In this document: one piece after another, positions 22,101-31,100 of the stretch
Numbering within the stretch: the stretch's first letter is position 1
Layout of the letters: every line of letters starts with the position of its first letter
Origin: Schistocephalus solidus
Lineage: Eukaryota > Platyhelminthes > Cestoda > Diphyllobothriidea > Diphyllobothriidae
Length of the DNA stretch: 64,000 nt
Reading direction: 5' to 3'
Assembly (NCBI GenBank): GCA_017591395.1
Contig: WEDG01003297.1
Coordinates: forward strand, 1 to 64,000
Translations under genes and position numbers: made by a program
The notes under the pieces: model-generated
What the model saw: the letters and a program-made list of their open reading frames with translations, nothing else
What the model was told of the DNA's origin: nothing
Database searches by the model: none

Positions 22101-25100
22101 CCACGTTACTTATGCCTTTGAGGTCCAGCTCTGAGTCAGACCCACATTGGGGACTCATTCACTTGCATAACCGCAGCAGAGGCACTAACAAAAAAGATAA
22201 ACGGCAGACAAGTGCAGCTGGCTAACGCAGTAAATATTTTTCGTCAAGATCCCGAAATTGCACAAGACAGGATCAGACTACGCGCACTACACCAGTACTA
22301 CTCCTGCTAATTCTACTACCTAAACGTATAATAATATTAAGACTGCCAATAGTAAACATTAAATTAATAGCAATCATATTAATACTTCTCCAAATACATT
22401 AATATTAGTGTTGTCAACTACTACGGCCTACATCTACTGCTTCCGCTTATGTTTCTGCAACTTATTCTGTCATTCTGCCTACAAAAACGCCCCATAGCAT
22501 TACGATCAACAATAATACAAACACCTTAATACCTATTTCTATGAACTGACAATAGCGACTCTATTTTTTTAACTACTACCACTACTCTCTTAACATAAAT
22601 GAGTAATATCGATATTTGTATTATTATTATCATTAATTCAACTACGTACATTATTGATTAATTAATATAACTGTTATATTTGCTGTTTCGATTGATACTT
22701 TTAATACTAGAACTGACAATAATACTGCGACTACCAACGCAACCAACACTATTTGGATTCTTTTTGCAACTACTGTTAATGTTATCATTTCTACCCCTTT
22801 AAACACAACGTTTGCTATTTCTACTACCTACCATCAGAATAGTACCACAATATCCACGAATACTATTAAACTCATCAATACTGTTCCAATTATACGACTG
22901 GCTATTCCAATATCATAATTATAACTACGAATGCTGTTATTCATTTCAACAAATTTGTCAATACAATCTTTACTTTGACTATTAGTAGTACTAATACCGG
23001 CGCATGTATATAAGTAGTATAACTGTTACTTCTACTATTAGGAAGCATTAAATTACCATATATCCGTACGAAGTTTATGCTACGTGGACAAAATGTACGA
23101 CCTTGAGCATCACGTATTTGTCACTCCGTTTTAAACAAAGAAATACCAACTGCTAAGTGAGCACGTTGTAGTAATCTGAGCAAAACTTTATTGTCAAGCC
23201 GTTTTAAACACAGAACTTTCAACTGCTCACTGATCAAAATTTCGTTGTAAGCACTTGATAAAACAAACTCACTTTTTTCTCGCATTCTGAGGGATTTAGT
23301 TCTGTCGTTGTTTACAGAACAGACAAAATCATAGTAATTTAGGCTCTTAATTTTGGGCCAATCGACATATCTTCCTATCGACCACAGAAAAATACATAAA
23401 TGTCCCATTTTTATATTACTTTTGTTACCAGCAATCAAAATTGCTACTTGTACTAATATTACTAATACACCCATCATCATTGTTCGGAATATAACTTAAA
23501 TAACCACCTTTTCTATTAAACTCGTCAATGCTGCTGTGAATTATTCTACTACCTCTTCCAACGCTATCATTTTTAAGATGCATCTTGCTAAAATGTTTGT
23601 GGCAACTATAAATGCTACCTATACAACTACTACTCGTATCCGTATTTATTATGTCAGTTTTACTGCTTTTTCGATAAAAACTGCTAAAAAACACTGTCAC
23701 TCTCAATTGCATTATTGCCTATATATAAATACCAATACGGCCATTTTGATGGCTTATCCCAACGCCATATCTTCTGACTGATTTTGCTCTGGTGTTTTCC
23801 TCATTCTCCTTCTAAACCCCCTCCGTCTGTTGTGTTCGTCACAACTCCCATAAAGTCTAATTTTGAGGTCAAGCACTCTGATGCGGAGGCGCAGATAGGA
23901 ACCATCCACCTGATTTAATGCATCAATTTGCAACCTGTGATACATTCTTTATATACGGGAGGGTTCGCCAGTTTGTTGCTTTCAACGCCTGGGAGGTCGT
24001 TGCTCTGGAAGTACTTTTTCTTTGAACTGTTGTCGTCACATGCATCGACGGACAAAATCAGCAAAATAATTTGTGGTATGCTCCGCACCTTTTGAATGCC
24101 CATTGATCTCATTCATAATTGAGCCAGCAATACTATCAAAAAATCCCATTGCAAAACCCATTTTTACTGACTAAATTCATAAGTCTTTACATTAAAGCGT
24201 ACATTCAATGTCCAAACATCGCAACTTTATTGACTTCTGCGAATTTTTATTTAAATTTCCTCTGTGTATTGTCAAGACGAGTAAGTCAGATATCGGGTCT
24301 ATAACGGTTTAATTGCCATCAAAGTCATGATTTTAAAATCGGAGGTATTCACTTGAAATGCAGCTTTCTCCATTTTTGAAATAAATCAACAAATACCTAA
24401 CGATAATATTACCGAATATTGCACATAAATGTTTAAAATTGAGACATTGTAGAATCCCAATGCTCTTTATTTTGAAGGAACAAGTCTGTTAATCATAAAA
24501 TGTAATTTTGGCAAGAATAAAGGTTTGTGCAATTACTATTGTTGTAAATTATTTTGCTTTAAATTGATTGATTATCAAAAATGATTAGGTAAAATGGGTA
24601 TATTGGAGACGTGAGCTCAGCCGGATTGTCGGTTGTATAGTAAATAGCTACACTAAGCCTAAAATTAGGACACAAATATTTGTGATTCAAAATAAACAGG
24701 TGAAATAACTCTCTTTCTGCAACCTTTATTGATGGTAGGTTGGAGTGCGAAACCTACGTTTAAACGCATGTGAAACGTCATGCAGAATCTACAATAATTT
24801 ATATGTTAACCACGATATGCAACACGAATTCGTTGTAAGAGTATACAAATAATATTAAGGGCCTAAAGAAAATAGCAAATAATTAGTAAACCGTTTTCTG
24901 CTCAACGATAATTGAAAATACGCTCAGTAATGAACCTTCTTTGTTGGAATTGGGACAGCAGCTGATTCCACGTCGGTGTTTAACCCATTTTCCTTCTTAA
25001 CCCCTCCGTCTGTTGTGTTCGTCACAACTCCCATAAAGTCTAATTTTGAGGTCAAGCACTCTGATGCGGAGGCGTAGATAGGAACCATCCACCTGATTTA

Positions 25101-28100
25101 ATGCATCAATGGCGGCCTGCGATTAAACCCCATCTGTCACACACCCACACCCTGCTACTATAACTCTTGTAGAGGCGAAAATTTTCACATAACTGCAATA
25201 AGACTTTGCCGTCAAAACAATTGGTCTCCAAGCGAGAGACAGAGGAAAGTTACTTTCATATCTATTTTGTTTTCGTATTCTGTCATTTAGCTGGCAAACT
25301 GGGAGGTACGTCCTACTGGATTAATTTATTTTTAGGCAATGTTGTACATAACTACCTCTGCAATGATTTCTTTGAATAATTTTAGGACTTGGAGCCGTGG
25401 GTAACATAATTTTTTACACACTATGATCATGTTGTCCTTTATGTGATCCGCGTTTATATATATATATATATAATGGGCATTACGTGGTTATTCCACAGTG
25501 GTTGATTGTTTTCGACCCAAATGTTCATTGAAATTTCGGGTCTGACCCTAAAAATTCATATCCGAATCACCTGACTCCATGTCCTGCACTTAATAATTTC
25601 AGAAATTATTTCCCCGATTATTCTCTGGAGTCCTTATACCAGAAACCGCATAGAGAACGCTGGGGGACCCACTGAGGAGCCGAACCCCTCGTTGCTGTGT
25701 CACGCAGCATCAGAAAGATCGGCGAAACACGTGTCTGGGCTTTTAGCTAGTACCTATGTCGGAAGTATGGTATAATGTCTTTGCCATATCAGATTCATAC
25801 TACTTGTAGTACTACTTGTTTGTAGAATGGGCATTACGTGGTTATTCCACAGTGGTTGATTGTCTTCGACCCAAATGTTCATTGAAGTTTTGGGTCTGAC
25901 CCTAAAAGGTCATATCCGAATCACCTGACTCCATGTCCTGCACTTAATAATTTCATAAATTATTTCCCCGATTATTATCTGGAGTCCATATACCAGAAAC
26001 CGCATAGAGAACGCTGGGGGATCCACTGAGGAGCTGAACCCCTCGTTGCTGTGTCACGCAGCAGCAGAAAGATCGGCGAAAAACGTGTCTGGGCTTTTAG
26101 CTAGTACCTATGTCGGAAGTACGGTATAATGTCTTTGCCATATATATATATATATATCGATAGATTATTAATGCCTTCCTCCTTCACGCCACTTAGGACA
26201 TTTTTATTATGACGTGTCTTCTTAACAACGTTTCTACACTTCGTTGAGCTGTTTTGCCCAGTAGAAAGTAATCATTCATAAAGTAAAACTCAGCCGATCT
26301 CAACTATAATAAATGATCTAAACACAATGTTAAAACAAAAAGAAAATCTGCCAGTTAATTCACCATTGCTACGAGGCATTTTGCAAAGGATTTCGTCTTT
26401 CCCAGGATAAGAATTTGATGTTTTTTTAATAAATATGTTTTTAAAGTTTTTTACACAGGAAAAACGTCAGGCTACCCAAACTGAGTGTTAAACCACTTTT
26501 AATGAATATTCGAAATTTTTAAAACAGCATCCTGTTTGTAGAAAAATATTTGACAGCCTAAAATTTTTGTTATCGGGCTCTCAGCATTTCGTCAATTTGT
26601 TTGAAAGAACGCACGCCAAGGTCATTTTGTGAGAGTAAGAAATGATGAACATTTAAAGGTTTTGCCAAAATATATTCCTCACGATCCACAAACGCGGCCT
26701 CTAGAATCGTTAACTTTGAGTATGCTAATTGTCTGCATTGATTACCTATAAACTTTCGGAATTTCCACAAAATGGCAACAGTGTTCTACACTCTAAGCGC
26801 GGTGACAAAAGTTTATCTCGATAAAGAAGTATTTTCAAATCATTTTTTCCTACAACTTCATTTAGCTGGGAAACTCGGAGGTAGGTTTTACTTGCTTGAT
26901 TGTTTTATTGAATTTCCTTATTGGACTTCCTTGAAGATAATTTATTGCCAAATTTGAATACTTGAATGCAATTTTCCCTTTTTAATCACATACACGCTTT
27001 ATAAGAATTTCTGTCTTCTTGAATAATATAAAACCGGATTTTCTCCCGGCTCATTTGATTATGTTTGAGCGCCAAATCTTGATAGCTTCTTGATGCGTTA
27101 AGTGAAAGTTCTTCCTTGGAACAACGTTTTCGTTAATAGCTGCCATGAATTTTGTAAATTGGTCGAGCTAATTCAGGTTCGTTGTCTCACAATTAGTAGA
27201 CTTAGTAGATTGTGGAACTTTTTAACATAGAGAACACGTCAGGCTGCCAGATATTGTGTTTTGTAGTCAAAGTCTTGAATACTCATAAGCCGTTGCATGG
27301 CATAGTGATTATTATAGTAATATTTGGCAGGCGGAAATTATTTTTTATCTGACCACCATGGTTATTAAGTTTGTTTGTGAATGCACACTTCGAATGCTTA
27401 TTTGGGAACGGATGCCCAGTTGTATTTGCAGAAGAAGTATAAAGATCTTAAGGTGTTCTCAAATTTTAAGTCTCTGTAGCGTCAAATGCAGCCAGTGAAA
27501 TTGGAATTTCTGGAAAATGCTTATTTTTAGAACAGTTTATTGATCATAACGGGAATAAAGTGCACCTCTCTTCAACAGTGAGCTTCTTCGATCACAGTAC
27601 ATGCTATTTTACGCCATAACCAGATTTCAACGAGATTCTTAGTTTCATGGGAGCGAGCTGAATAAGATTTTGAATGGATTTTCTTACTTGAGTTCAGTTT
27701 GGTTAACGAATATTCATTTATTTTACAAAGGAGACATATTTTGAGATATGTTTTGACCATCTGCACTGCCTTGTTATATGGTTCTTATAATTTTTTGTTT
27801 GGTTGCTTTGAAGAAATTAAGCTGAGTACACTATGAATGGATTGAGATGCAAAGCGTTTGCCGGTAAGACGAGAGGTTTGAAAAATGGTTGGTCCTGTGC
27901 ACGGCTGCTTGCGGGGTTGATGAAGCAGGTATATGCCAATTGAACAGCACAGTGTTCGTCTCTTGCCAGTGTGGGGTGACCTTCATCAACCGGCCGAGGG
28001 GCAAATAATCATCGAAACCCCATACTTTTTTTCTCTAATGTCAGTCAAACACAACCAATTAAACTTAAACGACATGAAACCTCTCAGTTATTCACACTAA

Positions 28101-31100
28101 AGATTTTAATAAACGTCCGTGTTTGAAAAAAAACTTCTCGGCAATTTTCTCACCCGCCTAGCCATAACCAATGTATTGAGAAAACAGACAAACAACAAAG
28201 CAGGAGAATATTTAAATGAATGAAAGGATTAAAACACAAAACATTTACTATAATCTGAATCTTGCAATCCATAAATAAGTCTGTCAAAATTTGAGGTGAG
28301 TAAAAATAATTTGTCCTGAGCCCGGCCTTTGGAGTTGTTGGTGAAGCGATAGACGCGATGTGAACAGCAATGTTTTCGCCCACTTGGTTAGTGTGGAAGT
28401 CAATTTAATTATCTTAACCCAGTTATATTTTTCCACATATCATTTAACCACAGCCAAGTTAACTGGAATAATATGAAGCCTGCCATTATTTTCAACACGC
28501 AATACAAAGCAAAACGTCTGCGAATTTCACATAACATGGAAACTGACATTATGAACATTACGCTTTAATATTTTATAATGAAAGGTCTATGGTTTTACTT
28601 ATTTTGGATAAGAAAAAATCTTTATCTATGGATATTACTGTGATGTGAAATAACAAATCGTATTCAAGCAGCATAGCTGTATCAGAGACTTTAATAAAGG
28701 TTTAATCAAATCATTTTAGCAAACTTTTTATATTTGAGCTGCAATATCAATACTTTCTCTTGAGAAAAAAATCAATTTCAAGCCAATTTTCATTTCTTAC
28801 TCTGTTATTTAATTGGAAAGCACAGAGGTGGGTTTTATTCGCTTGATTTATTCATCGATATTTCCTCACTTTGCTTCCTCTGTGATGATTTCTTTCAAAA
28901 CTTTCTTGGAGTCATTGGTGACAAAGCTAACATCCTCAAAAGGTTATCCCTTTTTATGTTGCGACCAGGGTTTCCAGTGCATTCGTCCGTCATTTCTTTA
29001 AGTGTCTGCGAAAAGAATTGCTCCTTTTTTGAAAATATAATGAGCGATTCTTCCAAATGCCTAGTTTAAACCAATCTATTGAAGAAAGCAACATATATAA
29101 AGAAGCAAACAATTTGGATGACATCATAATGCCTTAGATCAGCGCTGTGTCTTTGAATGGCATTTTCTTTTACAGCTTCGTTGGTATCAGGCACTATTAT
29201 TCAGAAACGTTTTTTTTTAACTCAACACTATACATTTTTTATAAATGAGTGCATGTGGCAAATGATATGAGTGCGATTGGAAAACCCACTAATTGTGTTG
29301 TTCACCTCTTGTCCAGAGTGTTCTGATCGCTGCCAATATATTACTGCTAATAAAAGTTTAGGCTATTTCAAGGCTTACAAAACATTTGGTACGATTAAGT
29401 TAATATTCCTAAAATTATGGAAATCCAATATATTTTTGCATTCTTCGTGTTTTCATCGATACTATTAGGGTGTAAATATATATTTGAATGCGCCACGGAA
29501 AAACTGCCACTTTAAGCCTCGTGTCCATCATTTATCTAACATTAACGCCCTCTCTACGCCAAAGGCTCAATACTTAGTAGATGTACCAGATTTGTGTCTG
29601 TTTTACACGATTCAAAAGTCAAGGACGATCCCATGGCTGATCTGTGGCTACATTTAATCGCCAAGTTAAGAATGCGCACACAACGGGCAAACTGGAATCT
29701 TTTTGTATAATAATATAAAGCAGCCAGACATTCTCTTGTTTTTCTTTCTCAGCTATAATATTATTAACTTGAGAGGACGCAGACCAAATGCATTTTCCGG
29801 AATTTGGATATGAAAACACACACTAACACACACTTAAATATTCTAAAAATATAAAGACCTCATGGGATTGCGAAAATAAAAACATCACGACAGACCAATA
29901 CCGCCTGAAACATTGAAATGTTATTGAAAGTGCTAACCTTATACGCTAGTTCTCAATAATATCGTGGAGAACCCATGCGTGGACAAGGGTTTTTCACTTT
30001 CTTGCTATTGGGCTTCGCTGTATTAGCCACCTTTTCACTCCAGCATGAAATAAATTTCCAATCTAAAATTTTTTTCTTTTCTGTCATGAAGCTGGAAAAC
30101 ATGGAGGTAGGTTCCATTTGCTTGATTGATTTGTAAGCAGCATCTTGATGTGCTTCCTTGGTAATTGTTTCCTGCGATGTTTTTAGGACATGGTGGTTCA
30201 GGTAACATACAATTTTGCCTAATATAATTGGATTATTATTTTTAAATGCGGAATATGAAACTTGCAAAGCATTTTTCCTTCATGGATGAAAAACGTTTTT
30301 TAAAATACTTGGCCTATCTATGCACCTTAACGTTGTCTCGAAATGAAAATATTTTGCAAATGATAGCGGAAAACTTATTAAATTTGCAAGCTACCACTTG
30401 CGCAAAAGATCCGATATTTGCTACTCGAATACTATGTGCGATATCTAACCGACTGTTTGGTTTTACGGTTAATTTTGTACGATTTAAAAATTTCACACAA
30501 ATACACGCTGGCTACATATTCATGTCTTGTGAAAAGACAAAGGGGTTTGAACGCATAGGTTTTTTCAAAATCAGAAACTCATCATCAATAAATGCAGGTT
30601 GTATTATCCAAATATTTTTGAAAAAGCCCATTCTGTAAACTATCTCTCAAAAATATAATGGATTACCAAAATGAAGGCATGGTTTTTTACACTTTGCAAT
30701 AGAACCCGTTTAAAATATAAATATGTTTTATGATCAAGTTAATATATTACAAATTTATTTTGTTTTCCTACTGTTACATCTAGCTGGAAAACTCGCTGGT
30801 AAGTTCTAGTTGTTTGATTTTTTTGTCTTAATTAACTATTCTATTAATTAATATTTTCAAATTGTATTTTAGCTGTTGGAGTTGGGGGTAACATAACTAT
30901 TTTTAAATTAAGCTTGCTCTGAAATTGTTTGATGTGTGGTTATAAAAGGCTTAAATGCTTTAGCACATTCCTCTCTCATCACTTCAAGATATTTTTGATT
31001 AATTGTTTGAATGTATTGTTAAAATATGTGACTGGAATGTATTCGAGCTGTTTCATGAAAATTAGAGAGGCCATTTTCGATACCTAAATGCTGCGTGTAG

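Larger units (their letters stand above)
25455..26157. mobile_element. Retrozyme-like tandem dimer (354-bp unit) between (TA)n tracts
   Basis: Copy 1 is 25473-25826 and copy 2 is 25827-26140, joined head to tail with a 354-bp period. The last ~38 bp of copy 1 are absent from copy 2. (TA)n runs abut both ends (25455-25472 and 26141-26157). Each copy carries a near-canonical type I hammerhead ribozyme, so self-cleavage of a transcript would release a 354-nt monomer. This is the organisation described for small non-autonomous retrozymes of animals, thought to rely on PLE-type enzymes in trans. No ORF. It lies in the intron between the exons at 25386 and 26866. Confidence 0.75.

Noticed and set aside
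30246..30638. 130-codon ORF as a gene
   Set aside because: It lies wholly inside an intron of the micro-exon gene, is AT-rich, and has no signal, domain or conserved copy.
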